Below, piece by piece: positions 38,477-48,013 of a stretch of DNA of 64,000 nucleotides (position 1 is its first letter; every line of letters starts with the position of its first letter). Position numbers and translations under genes: made by a program. Below the pieces are notes generated by a model that searched no databases, was not told the origin of the DNA, and was given only the letters and a program-made list of their open reading frames with translations. Source of the DNA: Corynebacterium marinum DSM 44953 (GTDB lineage Bacteria; Actinomycetota; Actinomycetes; Mycobacteriales; Mycobacteriaceae); contig NZ_CP007790.1 of assembly GCF_000835165.1 (NCBI RefSeq), positions 372,001-436,000 of the forward strand, given 5' to 3'.

Positions 38477-39566
38477 GTACCCCCAGCAGCAGCGCCGCCC
38501 CCAGCCCCGCCAGGATGACGGCGGCCCGGGCGGGCGCCCGATCCTCCGCCGACTCTTTCTGAGCTGCCACGATGGTCCGCTCCGCCACGGCGTAGTCGCC
38601 GGGCAGGTGGGTGAGCGCGCCGTACGGGTCCACCACCCAGTGCCCGGGCTGCGCGGCCTGACGGATGCGGTCCCGGATCTGCGCCGCCGAGTCCTGCGGG
38701 TGGCGTTCCCGCAACAGGGCGGCCACCCCGGAGACCACCGGGGCGGCGAAACTCGTCCCCTCGAAACCCGTCTCCTGCCCCCGGGCGTCGACCATGCCCG
38801 ACGCCCATCCGTGCCCCGTAGGCGACAACCCCACCTCCACCCGCCCGGGCGCGGCTACCTGCCCGGCACCGGGCATGACGTAGTCGGCGACCGAGTGCGG
38901 ATCGTCCGGGTGCACCGCCGCCACCGGGATCACCGTCTCCTCATGCGCGGGGTAGACCACCATCCCCGGTCGGCAGGAGGAGCCCCGGTTCCCCGCCGCC
39001 GCCACGACCACCACCCCCTCCGCCTCGGCGCGGTGGAGGGCCTCGTGGAGCGGGCGGGCGTCGAGAAGTACCGCCGGGTCGACGCAGGAGACGACGGAGG
39101 TGTTGATCACGTGCGCACCCGCGTCGAGCGCCCGGTGGATCGCGCTCGCGAGGCTCGCGAGGGTGCCCGCCGGGCCGCCGTCGACCTGCCGGTGGTGGGC
39201 GCTGGACTGGCGGACGCTCAGGATCAGGGCGCCCGGAGCGACCCCGTTGACGACGCCGGCGACAACCGTCCCGTGGCCGTCGCAGTCCAGGTGCGGGTCG
39301 GGAGAGGCGGGGCTGACCAGGTCGGCGACGGGTTCCACCGGCAGATGGGGATGGGCCGCCACCCCGGTGTCGACCACCGCGACGCGCACGCCCTCCCCCC
39401 GCGCGATCCGGTGCATACTGGGCGGAACTTCGGCCGGCGCGGGGGCCTCGACCGGCCGGGCGCAGGCCACATCCGGGGCCTGCGCCGCCGCCGGGGGCAG
39501 GATCGGGAACGCCGCTGGGAAAGCGGCGGGCAGGAGCAGGGAGGCGCAGAGCGCGGCACGCCTCAC
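38439..39566 (-). CDS. mycP: Mycosin, subtilisin-type protease of ESX-4
   Basis: Membrane-anchored serine protease required by type VII secretion systems. It starts at GTG 39566, overlapping the eccD stop by four bases, and gives 375 residues. A signal peptide (residues 1-30) is followed by the S8 domain with D66 (VAVVDTGV), H98 (DCDGHGT), N193 (AAAGNRG) and S272 (GTSFAAPVVSG). A C-terminal membrane helix near residue 350 is followed by a short basic tail. All catalytic residues are present. Confidence 0.95.
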   Translation of the reverse strand: MRRAALCASLLLPAAFPAAFPILPPAAAQAPDVACARPVEAPAPAEVPPSMHRIARGEGVRVAVVDTGVAAHPHLPVEPVADLVSPASPDPHLDCDGHGTVVAGVVNGVAPGALILSVRQSSAHHRQVDGGPAGTLASLASAIHRALDAGAHVINTSVVSCVDPAVLLDARPLHEALHRAEAEGVVVVAAAGNRGSSCRPGMVVYPAHEETVIPVAAVHPDDPHSVADYVMPGAGQVAAPGRVEVGLSPTGHGWASGMVDARGQETGFEGTSFAAPVVSGVAALLRERHPQDSAAQIRDRIRQAAQPGHWVVDPYGALTHLPGDYAVAERTIVAAQKESAEDRAPARAAVILAGLGAALLLGVLSGSVRRPGRKA

Positions 39567-40891
39567 CCCAGGCCCCTGATCAGCAGGAACAAACCGGCCA
39601 GATGGGCGGCGAGGGGAAGGGAGGCGGCCAGGGCGAGGGACTCCGCGCGCTCCCACCACACCACGGCTGTCGGCTCCAGGTCCGGCACCTTCGGCGCCCA
39701 CACCGGGGCTGTCAACCCCGCCGCGGCCACGGCGAGAGCCACCGCCCACTGGGCCGGATGCCCTGGTTCGGCCGCCGCCACCGCGGAGCACACGCACGCC
39801 GTCAGGCCCACCACCATCCACGACCAGGCCGTCGCAGCCTGCCGGTGGCGGGCGGCGTGGAGGAGGACCGCTCCGGCCACCGCCACGCACAGGCCCTGCG
39901 CGAAACCCCCGCCGTGGCCGCCCACGACGACGAGCGCCGGGAGCATGGCGGCGACCGATCCGATCGCCGCTCCCTCGTGCAGCTCCCGGGCACGCCGGGC
40001 GCGGGTGCCCACGTCCGGCTGAGCCTCGTCCGCCACAGACAGGTCCTGGCCCGCCGTGGGCAGCCGGGGCACCCGCAGGCCCGCGCCCCGCACCGCCAGA
40101 CCCGGCAACTGCCCCATCAGCACCACACCCGCGGCCAGCACCAGCGCGGCGGAGGCGGTGCCCGGTTCCGCCGCCTGCGAGGGCAGGAAAGCCCCGGCCG
40201 CTGCCACGGCACCCGTGCCGAGCAGAGCCGCCGACGCGGCGGCCGTCCGCGTGCCGATGCCGTCGATGGCCACCGTGAACAGCAGGACCACCACGGCGGC
40301 GCCGAGCGCGGTGAAGGCGGCCAGCCCCACGGTCGCCGGCCGGGCGACCTCCTCCGGGCGGGCTGCCTCGAGGACGGCGGCCGCCGCCGACAGCCCGGCC
40401 AGCACGACCGCGACCGGGGCCAGAACCCGGATGCCGCGCCGCAGCACGAGGACAGACAGCGCGGTGGCCGCGGCGAGCGCCAGCGCCTGGGACGCCGGCC
40501 CGAGCGCCGCGCCGATGGCCAGCACCGCGGCTGCGCCCGACACCGCCCCGGCCGCGGCAAGCCCCGCCGGGTCCGCCAGATCCGCGGTTTCCGCCAGGGC
40601 CTCCGCCGCATCCCGCACCACCGGCGCACCCGCCTCGTGCCGGGGTGTGAGCACCACCACCGAACCGTGGTCCAGCTGGGTCTGGTGCAGGGGAACCGCG
40701 GCATCCAGGGTGGTTCCGGCGGCGGTCATCGCCTGCCACGGCCGGGAAATCCGTGGCGCGCCCACCAGGGCGACGATCTCCGGGATGACGTCCGCCAGCG
40801 CCGACCCCGCGGGCAAGGCGACATCCGCCTCCCGGTGGTAGCCGCCGACCTGGAAACGCACGGTCAGACGAAGGACATGGTCAACGGACAC
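39563..40891 (-). CDS. eccD: Type VII secretion integral membrane protein EccD (ESX-4)
   Basis: Forms most of the ESX membrane channel. The start is GTG 40891, preceded by CTGGGGG, giving 442 residues (MSVDHVLRLTVRFQVGGYHR). An N-terminal ubiquitin-like domain of about 85 residues is followed by about eleven hydrophobic helices. An earlier in-frame start at 40963 would add residues unlike the family. It is transcribed away from eccC and coupled to mycP. Confidence 0.92.
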   Translation of the reverse strand: MSVDHVLRLTVRFQVGGYHREADVALPAGSALADVIPEIVALVGAPRISRPWQAMTAAGTTLDAAVPLHQTQLDHGSVVVLTPRHEAGAPVVRDAAEALAETADLADPAGLAAAGAVSGAAAVLAIGAALGPASQALALAAATALSVLVLRRGIRVLAPVAVVLAGLSAAAAVLEAARPEEVARPATVGLAAFTALGAAVVVLLFTVAIDGIGTRTAAASAALLGTGAVAAAGAFLPSQAAEPGTASAALVLAAGVVLMGQLPGLAVRGAGLRVPRLPTAGQDLSVADEAQPDVGTRARRARELHEGAAIGSVAAMLPALVVVGGHGGGFAQGLCVAVAGAVLLHAARHRQAATAWSWMVVGLTACVCSAVAAAEPGHPAQWAVALAVAAAGLTAPVWAPKVPDLEPTAVVWWERAESLALAASLPLAAHLAGLFLLIRGLG

Positions 40892-41113
40892 TGCCAACCC
40901 CCAGAGTTGTTCCGGTGCGTGCGGGCACACCCCCTGTGCGACCGCTTCACGGGGCATTGTCACCCGGGCGGGCGGGTCTGTCCACCCGGCGCGTGCCGGA
41001 TCCCTGCCTTAACATGTCGGGCAAGCGCCCGTGCGCCCGCGATGTCCACTGTTCTGGTTGGGGTGACCAGCAGGCGGGATGCACACCGGGGCCACTATGA
41101 GGGGGGATCATCG

Positions 41114-44100
41114 ATGTCGTTGCTCGGAGTCAGTGACACGGTCGGCGCGGTCGTGGAGCCGATCACGCCCGCGGAGCGGGAACCGGCCCCGCCGTTGCCG
41201 CAGGGCACGTTGAACGCGGAGCCGGTCCCGGCGGCGAACCGGCCGGCGCCGGTGCCGATGCTGCGGATACTCATGCCCGTGGTCATGGTCGCGGGCATGG
41301 CGGCGATGGTCGGCCTGATGATGCTCGGCGGGGCGGGCGCCAACCCGATGATGCTCATCCTGCCCCTGATGCTGGGGATGTCCATGCTCATGATGTTCTC
41401 CCCGCCCCAGGGCGAGGACGTGGATGAGACCAGGCGGACCTACCTGCGCCATCTCGGGGCACTGCGGGAGAAGGCGCTGGCCAATGCCGGTCGGCAGCGG
41501 GCGCACGAGTTCCACCGGCACCCGGAACCGGGCGATCTGCGGGCCCAGGTGGACGGGCGCCGGCTGTGGGAGCGCGGACCCGGGGACGCGGACACGCTCG
41601 AGGTGCGCATCGGACTGGGCGACACCGCGTTGTGCACCCCGGTGCAGGTGCCGGACGCGGGTGCGGCCGAAGACCTGGACCCGGTGTGCGCCGTCAGCCT
41701 GCGGCGCACGGTCAAGGCCGTGGGAACGTGCCCGGGGATGCCGGTGGCGGTGCAGCTGCAGGCGTTCCGGTTCGTCGGCATCGCCGGCCCGGGGGCGGGC
41801 GACCTGGCCCGGGCGATGGTGGCGCAGCTGGTGGTGGCGCACGGCCCGGAGAGCGTGTCGGTGGAGGTGATGGGGTCAGGGTGGGACTGGTTGAAGTGGC
41901 TGCCGCACACCCGCCGTCCGGAGCAGGCGCGGCACCGGATCCTCGTGGTGGACCACACCACGACCACCGGGACCGAGCCGTACATCGACGACCCGGTATG
42001 GACCACCATCATCGACGTCGGCTCCCGCGCCACCACGGCGCTGGGTGTCCGCGCCGAGCAGGAGGGGCTCGCGCTCACCGCGGACGGGGAGCTGTCGGCG
42101 CACACCGCCGCGGGCGTCGAGAAGCTCGGGGTGGCCGACCGCCTGCGGCCGGAGGAGGCGGTGATCCTCGGGCGGGCGCTGACCAGGTTCCGCCGCCCGG
42201 ACGACGCCGCCGCGGGTGCGGGCGGGCGGGACCTCACCTCCCTCATCGGCCTGGCGGACATCGACCAGCTCACACCGGAGACGATGTGGCCGGGCCGGGA
42301 ACTCACCCGTCAGCGGCTGGTGGTGCCGATCGGGACGACGCCGCAGGGAGTGCCCGTCCGGCTGGACCTGAAGGAATCCGCGCACGGCGGGATGGGGCCG
42401 CACGGGTTGTGCATCGGCGCCACCGGCTCGGGAAAATCGGAACTGCTGCGCACCCTGGTGGTCTCCCTGGCGGCGACCCACAGCCCGGACGAGCTGAACC
42501 TGGTGCTGGTGGATTTCAAGGGCGGCGCGACATTCCTGGGCTGCGAGGGGCTGCCGCACACGTCGGCGGTGATCACCAACCTGTCGGAGGAGGTGGTGCT
42601 GGTGGAGCGCATGTTCGACGCGATCTCCGGCGAGCTCAACCGCCGGCAGGAGCTGCTCCGCGAGGCGGGCAACTTCGCCAACGTCACCGACTACACCACC
42701 GCCCGCCTGGGCGGACGCGAGGACCTCGACCCGCTCCCGGCACTGGTGATCGTGGTGGACGAGTTCTCCGAGCTGCTGGCCGCCCACCCGGACTTCGCGG
42801 AACTGTTCGTCGCGGTCGGGCGTCTGGGCAGGTCCCTGCACGTGCATCTGCTGCTGGCCAGCCAACGCCTGGAGGAGGGGAGGCTGCGTGGCCTGGATTC
42901 CCACCTGTCCTACCGCATCGGCCTGAAAACGTTCTCCGCCGCCGAATCGCGCCAGGTCCTGGGGGTCACCGACGCGCACCACCTGCCGGCGCAACCCGGC
43001 GCGGGTTTCCTCAGACACGACGCCGACGACCTCACCCGTTTCCAGGCCGCGTACGTCTCCGGCCCGCTGGAGCGCCGTGACGTGGCCGCGCTGCCGGGCG
43101 CGCCGGGCCGGGTTGCGTTGTTCACCGGCTGGGAGCAGTTCGAGCAGGCCCCGGCAGCGCCGACGGTCATCGACGATTCGACGACGCTTCTCGACGCCGT
43201 CGTCGACCGCGCCCGCACCACCGCCCGCCTCCGCGGGCAGTCGGCGCACCGGGTGTGGCTGCCGCCGCTGCCGGCGACGGTGGAACTGGCGGGGGTGGCG
43301 GAGCACGTCGGAGAGCTGGCGGCCGTGGTGGGCATCATCGACCTGCCCTACCACCAGCGGCAGGACCCGCTTGTGCTTGATCTCTCCGCCGGCGGCGGGC
43401 ACGTCGCGGTGTGCGGCGGCCCGCAGACGGGGAAGTCGACCGCCCTGCGCACCATCGTGGCGTCGCTGGCGGCCACGCACGCGACGGCATCGGTCCGCTT
43501 CTACGTCATCGACCTCGGCGGTGACCAGCTGGCCACCCTCAACCGGCTGCCGCACGTCGCGGGAGTGGCCGGGCGCGGCGACCCGGAACGCGTCCGGCGC
43601 ATCGTCGACGAGGTGGCCGGTCTGGTGGAGGAACCGGAGGAGCGGCACACGTTCCTCGTGGTGGACGGCTGGCACGCCGTGGCGAACGATTTCGAGGACC
43701 TGCTCGACCCGTTGACGTCGCTGGCGGCGGACGGGCCGTCGAAACGCGTGCACCTGGTGGTGTCCACACCCCGGTGGACGGTGTTGCGCCCGGCGATCCG
43801 GGACCTGATCACCCGCCGCATCGAGCTCAAGCTCGGCGAGGCGATGGATTCCCTCATCGACCGGAAGGCGCAGCAGAAACTCCCGGCGCTCCCGGGCCGG
43901 GGCCTGGACGAGCACGGCCGGCAGATGCTGATCGCCCTGAGTTCCAACCAGGACCTCGCGCACATCACCGCCGCCGCGGCCGGGCAGGAACCGGTGCCCG
44001 CGCTGCGGGTGCTGCCGACGCACGTCCGGGTGCCGGATCTGGAGCCGGCGGCGGGGATCGCCCTGGCGGTCGGCGGTCCGCGCCTGACCACCATCGCCTG

Positions 44101-44731
44101 GGATCCGGCGGGCAGCCCGCATTTTTTGTGCGTCGGCGGCCAGGGGGCGGGAAAGTCCACGCTGCTGGCCACGGTCATGGCGGGCGTGGCGCAGCTGGGG
44201 CGGGAAGCGGCCCGCATGGTCATCGTCGACCACCGGCGCGCACATCTGGGGTCCGTGGACGAGGACATGCTCGCCGCGTACTCCGCCACCACCACCGCCA
44301 CCGCGGCGGTGCTCAAGGACACGGTGGCGACCCTGAGCGCCCGGCTGCCCGGCCCCGACATCACGCCGGCGCAGCTCGCGGCCCGCGACTGGTGGGCGGG
44401 CCCGGAGATCTACCTGGTCATCGACGACCTCGACCTCGTGGCCGAGCACGAACTCACCCGGCTCACCGAACTCCTGCCGCATTCCCGGGACATCGGGCTG
44501 CACCTGGTGCTGGCCCGCAAATCCGGCGGGATCGGCCGCGCGCTGTTCGGCCCCTTCCTGTCGGGCGTCCGCGACCAGACCCCGGCGGTGCTGCTTCTCG
44601 ACGCCGACCGGGAGGAAGGCACCATCTTCGGCATCCGCCCCGTCGCGCAACCACCGGGCCGGGGCACCTGGCAGATCCGCGGAGAGACGGTGGGCGTGTG
44701 CCAGGTGGCCACCACGGGGGAGCAGCCGTGA
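41114..44731 (+). CDS. eccC: Type VII secretion ATPase EccC (ESX-4)
   Basis: FtsK/SpoIIIE-type motor of the ESX machine. The ATG at 41114 after GAGGGGGGATC gives 1205 residues. Two membrane helices (about 51-72 and 77-95) are followed by three ATPase domains. Walker A motifs are GATGSGKS (about 435), GGPQTGKST (about 768) and GGQGAGKST (about 1008). Walker B-like motifs are VIVVDEF, FLVVDGW and YLVIDDLD. EccCa and EccCb are fused in one chain, as in ESX-4. The stop overlaps the next gene by four bases. Confidence 0.96.
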   Translation: MSLLGVSDTVGAVVEPITPAEREPAPPLPQGTLNAEPVPAANRPAPVPMLRILMPVVMVAGMAAMVGLMMLGGAGANPMMLILPLMLGMSMLMMFSPPQGEDVDETRRTYLRHLGALREKALANAGRQRAHEFHRHPEPGDLRAQVDGRRLWERGPGDADTLEVRIGLGDTALCTPVQVPDAGAAEDLDPVCAVSLRRTVKAVGTCPGMPVAVQLQAFRFVGIAGPGAGDLARAMVAQLVVAHGPESVSVEVMGSGWDWLKWLPHTRRPEQARHRILVVDHTTTTGTEPYIDDPVWTTIIDVGSRATTALGVRAEQEGLALTADGELSAHTAAGVEKLGVADRLRPEEAVILGRALTRFRRPDDAAAGAGGRDLTSLIGLADIDQLTPETMWPGRELTRQRLVVPIGTTPQGVPVRLDLKESAHGGMGPHGLCIGATGSGKSELLRTLVVSLAATHSPDELNLVLVDFKGGATFLGCEGLPHTSAVITNLSEEVVLVERMFDAISGELNRRQELLREAGNFANVTDYTTARLGGREDLDPLPALVIVVDEFSELLAAHPDFAELFVAVGRLGRSLHVHLLLASQRLEEGRLRGLDSHLSYRIGLKTFSAAESRQVLGVTDAHHLPAQPGAGFLRHDADDLTRFQAAYVSGPLERRDVAALPGAPGRVALFTGWEQFEQAPAAPTVIDDSTTLLDAVVDRARTTARLRGQSAHRVWLPPLPATVELAGVAEHVGELAAVVGIIDLPYHQRQDPLVLDLSAGGGHVAVCGGPQTGKSTALRTIVASLAATHATASVRFYVIDLGGDQLATLNRLPHVAGVAGRGDPERVRRIVDEVAGLVEEPEERHTFLVVDGWHAVANDFEDLLDPLTSLAADGPSKRVHLVVSTPRWTVLRPAIRDLITRRIELKLGEAMDSLIDRKAQQKLPALPGRGLDEHGRQMLIALSSNQDLAHITAAAAGQEPVPALRVLPTHVRVPDLEPAAGIALAVGGPRLTTIAWDPAGSPHFLCVGGQGAGKSTLLATVMAGVAQLGREAARMVIVDHRRAHLGSVDEDMLAAYSATTTATAAVLKDTVATLSARLPGPDITPAQLAARDWWAGPEIYLVIDDLDLVAEHELTRLTELLPHSRDIGLHLVLARKSGGIGRALFGPFLSGVRDQTPAVLLLDADREEGTIFGIRPVAQPPGRGTWQIRGETVGVCQVATTGEQP

Positions 44732-45717
44732 GCGCCCCGGCGGTCCCCGGGACCCTGACCATCACGGTCCTCGACAGCGCGACGATCTTCGAAGGCCCCG
44801 ACACGGTCTACCGCTACGACCTACCCGGCACCGGCATCATCGACGGCTGGGCCCTGGCCGCGGTGATCGACCAGGCGAAAGAGCTGTGCAGCCTCGACTG
44901 GCCGGACGTGGAGATCATCGTCGACGCCGACGATCCCACCACCGAGGTGCTCACCCGGACCCTGCTGAACAAGGGCGTGGCGGCCTACCCCAGCGAGGTG
45001 CTGCACGAGACGGCGCTGCCGCAACCGGACGGTGAGGTGACGATCACCCGCCCCACCGGGCGGTCCGGACGCTCCGGCCGCCACCGGCTGCGCGCCGGGG
45101 TCGAGCCCTTCCACCTGGTCGTCGCGGCGGTGGTGGCGGCGATCCTGGGGCTGAGCTGGTGGGTCGTCGGCGGCCAGCCCGGCCCCTCGCAGGAGGCGGC
45201 GACGCAACCGTCGGCGACCCCGGAGACTACCGCGACGTCCGGGGCGGCCGCGGCCAGGACCACGGCGAGCACGCCGCCGTCGACCAGCAGCGAACCAGCA
45301 CCGCCGCAGGCGGTGCTGGAACACGAACTGCTGCGGGTCGCCGTGCCGGCCGGATTCCGGTTGGAGGACCGCGGCGACGGGCTGATGGCGACCGGGGAGG
45401 ATCCGGGGTTGCGCATCCACCTGGCCGCGGATCCGGTGTACTCGGTGCCGGCGGAAGCCGTGGAAGCGCAGATCCACGCCATGATCGACGCGGACGCCAC
45501 CCTGCACCCGCTGGACCCCGAACGCGCGGCGCGGGGGCTGCGGATCATCCGCTACCGCGAGCTGCCCGGCGACGGTTCAGAAGTCACCTGGAGCACCTGG
45601 ATCGAGCACGGCCACCAGATGTCGGTCGGTTGCCACACCCGCCAGTCCCCGACGATCCCGCAGGAGGCCGCCTGCCGCATGGCGGTTGATTCCGTCGAAC
45701 TCACCGGAGGGGCCTGA
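44728..45717 (+). CDS. Type VII secretion-associated protein, Rv3446c-like
   Basis: A 329-residue protein starting at GTG 44728 (GTGA overlap with eccC). The N-terminal domain is cytoplasmic, with a single membrane helix at residues 129-147 (VVAAVVAAILGLSWWVVGG). A Ser/Thr/Pro/Ala linker to about residue 185 leads to an extracytoplasmic domain with a likely disulfide (SVGCHTRQS and EAACRM). Position between eccC and the WXG100 genes equals that of Rv3446c in the ESX-4 locus of M. tuberculosis. Its function is not established. Confidence 0.85.
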   Translation: MSAPAVPGTLTITVLDSATIFEGPDTVYRYDLPGTGIIDGWALAAVIDQAKELCSLDWPDVEIIVDADDPTTEVLTRTLLNKGVAAYPSEVLHETALPQPDGEVTITRPTGRSGRSGRHRLRAGVEPFHLVVAAVVAAILGLSWWVVGGQPGPSQEAATQPSATPETTATSGAAAARTTASTPPSTSSEPAPPQAVLEHELLRVAVPAGFRLEDRGDGLMATGEDPGLRIHLAADPVYSVPAEAVEAQIHAMIDADATLHPLDPERAARGLRIIRYRELPGDGSEVTWSTWIEHGHQMSVGCHTRQSPTIPQEAACRMAVDSVELTGGA

Positions 45718-45794
45718 ACTGCGGAAACCTTGCCGGCGGAAGAATTCTCGCCCGGCCGGGAACCGGGGCGCCATTTCCGGAGTCCAACAGTAGT

Positions 45795-45820
45795 GAGAAG
45801 GCGCATCCCGCGGCCTTCTC
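45795..45820 (+). terminator. Hairpin between the Rv3446c-like gene and the WXG100 genes
   Basis: GAGAAGGC (45795-45802) and GCCTTCTC (45813-45820) form a perfect 8-bp stem. There is no T-tract. It may be a partial terminator or an mRNA processing site that lets the two small export substrates be expressed at a different level from eccC. Confidence 0.4.
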
Positions 45821-45889
45821 GGGGGAACGACCGGGGAGGGGCCCCGGCGCCTGAATCACTTTCACACCATCTCGGGAGGGGCGAACACC

Positions 45890-46207
45890 ATGACCCAACT
45901 GTTCAGGACCGAAGCCGATGTGATGCTGGCAACCGCCGGCCATGTCGACACCACCAACAATGAAGTGCAGGGCGAGCTGACCCGCCTGCAGGGCGTCGTC
46001 GACGGCGTCCGCGCCAGCTGGGCGGGTAACGCCCAGATTTCTTTCGACCAGCTCATGCAGCGGTGGAACGCCTCCGGGCGTGAGCTGCGCGAGGCGCTGA
46101 CCAGTATCTCGGACAACATCCGCCACAACGCCCGCGGCTTCGAATCCATGGAGGCCCAGAACGCCCAGGCCTTCACCAGCGTCGGCGGCCAGGGCCTCGC
46201 GCTCTAG
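45890..46207 (+). CDS. WXG100 protein, EsxU-like (ESX-4)
   Basis: A 105-residue helical-hairpin protein with WAG at residues 44-46 in the turn, exported by ESX systems as a heterodimer. In place of the usual C-terminal YxxxD/E secretion signal it has F84ESME88, a Phe variant. It follows the Rv3446c-like gene, like esxU in mycobacterial ESX-4. A CGGGAGGGG ribosome site is present. The partner is the next gene, 35 bases on. Confidence 0.9.
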   Translation: MTQLFRTEADVMLATAGHVDTTNNEVQGELTRLQGVVDGVRASWAGNAQISFDQLMQRWNASGRELREALTSISDNIRHNARGFESMEAQNAQAFTSVGGQGLAL

Positions 46208-46242
46208 GGCGCGCCGGCCAACACGAAAGGGTTAAGGAACAC

Positions 46243-46530
46243 ATGGACGCAATCAAGTACCAGTTCGGCGCCATCGAGGCCGCCGCCGCAGACATCAACG
46301 CCACCTCGGGCAGGATCAACGCGCTGCTCGACGACCTCAAGTCTCAGCTGCAGCCCATGGTCGCGACCTGGGAGGGCGATTCCGCCCTCGCGTATCAGGA
46401 AGCCCAGGCGAAATGGGACCGCTCCGCCGCGGAACTCAATACCATCCTGGCCACCATCTCCCGCACAGTCAGCCAGGGCAACGACCGCATGAGCGACGTT
46501 AACCGGCAGGCCGCCGCCAGCTGGGGCTGA
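46243..46530 (+). CDS. WXG100 protein, EsxT-like (ESX-4)
   Basis: A 95-residue protein with WEG at residues 43-45 and the typical flank WEGDSALAYQEAQAKWDRSA. I see no YxxxD/E motif after the second helix. It pairs with the preceding gene and holds the esxT position. AAAGGGTTAAGG precedes the ATG. A hairpin after the stop probably ends the transcript before rplM. Confidence 0.92.
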   Translation: MDAIKYQFGAIEAAAADINATSGRINALLDDLKSQLQPMVATWEGDSALAYQEAQAKWDRSAAELNTILATISRTVSQGNDRMSDVNRQAAASWG

Positions 46531-46871
46531 TCCCGCTGGCCGGGCGCAGCTGAACGGACCCCGGCCCGACCGACCCGTACCCACGGGGCAGACGCGGACC
46601 TGTTCACCGGGAGGGGGCCCGGTGTGCTGTGGCCCGGGCAGGCCGCCGCACGCACCAGCACGCCCGCAGACACTCCATCCACCGCGTCCGATCTGCTTCT
46701 TCCCCGGGAGGAGCGTGGTCGGGCGCGGTTTGGGTTTTGCCGGGTGAATCCCATAAGCTGACGTGGTTGTGTGCGCTGTGCGCGGGTCTCCACCGGCCGC
46801 CGCGTCCCAGACACGTACACTCGAAGCCTTTTCAGGCCGGCAGCCCCAGACAGACTTTTAAGGAGTCATTA
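46531..46871 (+). other. Gap between the ESX-4 genes and rplM
   Basis: The 341 bases begin with a hairpin, GGCCGGG (46538-46544) with CCCGGCC (46560-46566), a likely terminator for the esx genes. A TACACT hexamer at 46816-46821 is a possible -10 for rplM without a clear -35. No gene is visible. Confidence 0.5.
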
Positions 46872-47315
46872 GTGTCTACTTACCACCCGAAGAGCGGTGA
46901 CATCACCCGTAAGTGGTACGTCATCGACGCCACCGACGTGGTGCTGGGCCGACTCGCCACCCACGCAGCTGACCTGCTGCGCGGCAAGGGCAAGCCCCAG
47001 TACGCACCGAACGTTGACTGCGGCGACCACGTTGTCGTCATCAACGCCGACAAGGTTCACGTGTCCTCCAACAAGCGTGACCGCGAGATGCGCTACCGCC
47101 ACACCGGTTACCCGGGTGGTCTGCGCTCCATGACCCTGGGCAAGGCTCTGGACACCCGTCCGGAGCGCGTGATCGAGGAAGCTATCACCGGCATGATGCC
47201 GCACAACAAGCTCTCCGCCGCTTCTGTGAAGAAGCTCCACGTTTTCGCTGGCTCTGAGCACCCGTACGCCGGCCAGCAGCCCGAGACCTACGAGATCAAG
47301 CAGGTGGCACAGTGA
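46872..47315 (+). CDS. rplM: 50S ribosomal protein L13
   Basis: Early-assembly protein. It starts at GTG 46872 behind TTAAGGAG and gives 147 residues ([20 protein letters not shown]). The signature [20 protein letters not shown] is present. Openings upstream in the same frame lack family sequence. The stop overlaps rpsI by four bases. Confidence 0.97.
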   Translation: MSTYHPKSGDITRKWYVIDATDVVLGRLATHAADLLRGKGKPQYAPNVDCGDHVVVINADKVHVSSNKRDREMRYRHTGYPGGLRSMTLGKALDTRPERVIEEAITGMMPHNKLSAASVKKLHVFAGSEHPYAGQQPETYEIKQVAQ

Positions 47316-47857
47316 CCGAGCAGAACCAGAACGAGGACCTGAACGTGGCTGAGGCCGGCGACATCGAGGCCGCCGCCGCCGCTACCGAGGAGTTCGCCTA
47401 CACCATCGGCGACGCCGTGGCTCCGGAGGTCACCGAGGACGAGGTCGAGGCTGCAGCCCCGATCGAGCTCGACGGCCCGATTCAGACCGTCGGCCGCCGT
47501 AAGCGCGCCATCGCCCGCATCCACGTGGTCGCCGGCTCCGGCGAGATCACCTGCAACGGCCGCTCGCTCGAGGATTACTTCCCGAACAAGCTGCACCAGC
47601 AGGACATCCTCCAGCCGCTCGAGCTGCTCGAGCGCAACGGCCAGTTCGACATCAAGGCCAACATCTCCGGTGGCGGCCCGACCGGCCAGTCCGGCGCTCT
47701 GCGCCTGGCCATCGCCCGTGCACTGAACCTGTACAACCCGGCTGACCGGGGCGCCCTGAAGAAGGCCGGCCTGCTCACCCGTGACGCCCGCGCAGTCGAG
47801 CGTAAGAAGGCTGGTCTGCACAAGGCACGTCGTGCCCCGCAGTACTCCAAGCGCTAA
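47312..47857 (+). CDS. rpsI: 30S ribosomal protein S9 with acidic N-terminal extension
   Basis: Its C-terminal tail reaches the P-site tRNA. Starting at the overlapping GTG 47312, the product has 181 residues. About 50 are an acidic, Ala/Glu-rich extension, followed by the normal S9 core ([20 protein letters not shown]) and the tail [11 protein letters not shown]. Extensions of this kind are known in actinobacteria. Confidence 0.97.
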   Translation: MTEQNQNEDLNVAEAGDIEAAAAATEEFAYTIGDAVAPEVTEDEVEAAAPIELDGPIQTVGRRKRAIARIHVVAGSGEITCNGRSLEDYFPNKLHQQDILQPLELLERNGQFDIKANISGGGPTGQSGALRLAIARALNLYNPADRGALKKAGLLTRDARAVERKKAGLHKARRAPQYSKR

Positions 47858-47867
47858 GCTCCGCCTT

Positions 47868-47906
47868 CGCTTGTCGACGCCGTCCCACCTCCCGGTGGGG
47901 CGGCGT
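47868..47906 (+). terminator. Operon-end element and terminator after rpsI
   Basis: CGCTTGTCGACGCC (47868-47881) merges into a 13-bp stem, ACGCCGTCCCACC (47877-47889) with GGTGGGGCGGCGT (47894-47906), with one U-G pair. Identical first 14 bases recur at 56099. Confidence 0.75.
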
Positions 47907-48000
47907 TCGCCGTTTCCGGGAGCAGACCCGGGCTGGAGAGGCTGCGGGGGTGGACGCGACGCGGCGGCGCCCCGCATAGGTGCCGCGGGCAGGGCACGTG

Positions 48001-48006
48001 CATAAT
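48001..48006 (+). promoter_or_regulatory. -10 element of glmM, leaderless geometry
   Basis: CATAAT ends seven bases before the ATG at 48014, and no Shine-Dalgarno sequence lies between them. The -35 region is not recognisable. Confidence 0.5.
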
Positions 48007-48013
48007 GTTGGGC

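Noticed and set aside
39602..41113. In-frame upstream extension of eccC of about 500 codons
   Set aside because: The extension overlaps eccD on the other strand and has no EccC-like sequence. ATG 41114 has a ribosome site and the family N-terminus.
41876..44650. A 924-codon open frame antisense to eccC
   Set aside because: It lies entirely within a clear EccC gene, with Arg/Gly/His-rich composition typical of a GC-rich shadow frame.
46629..46871. Upstream extension of rplM
   Set aside because: The added 81 residues are Arg/His/Pro-rich, unlike L13, whereas GTG 46872 follows a strong ribosome site and gives the normal protein.
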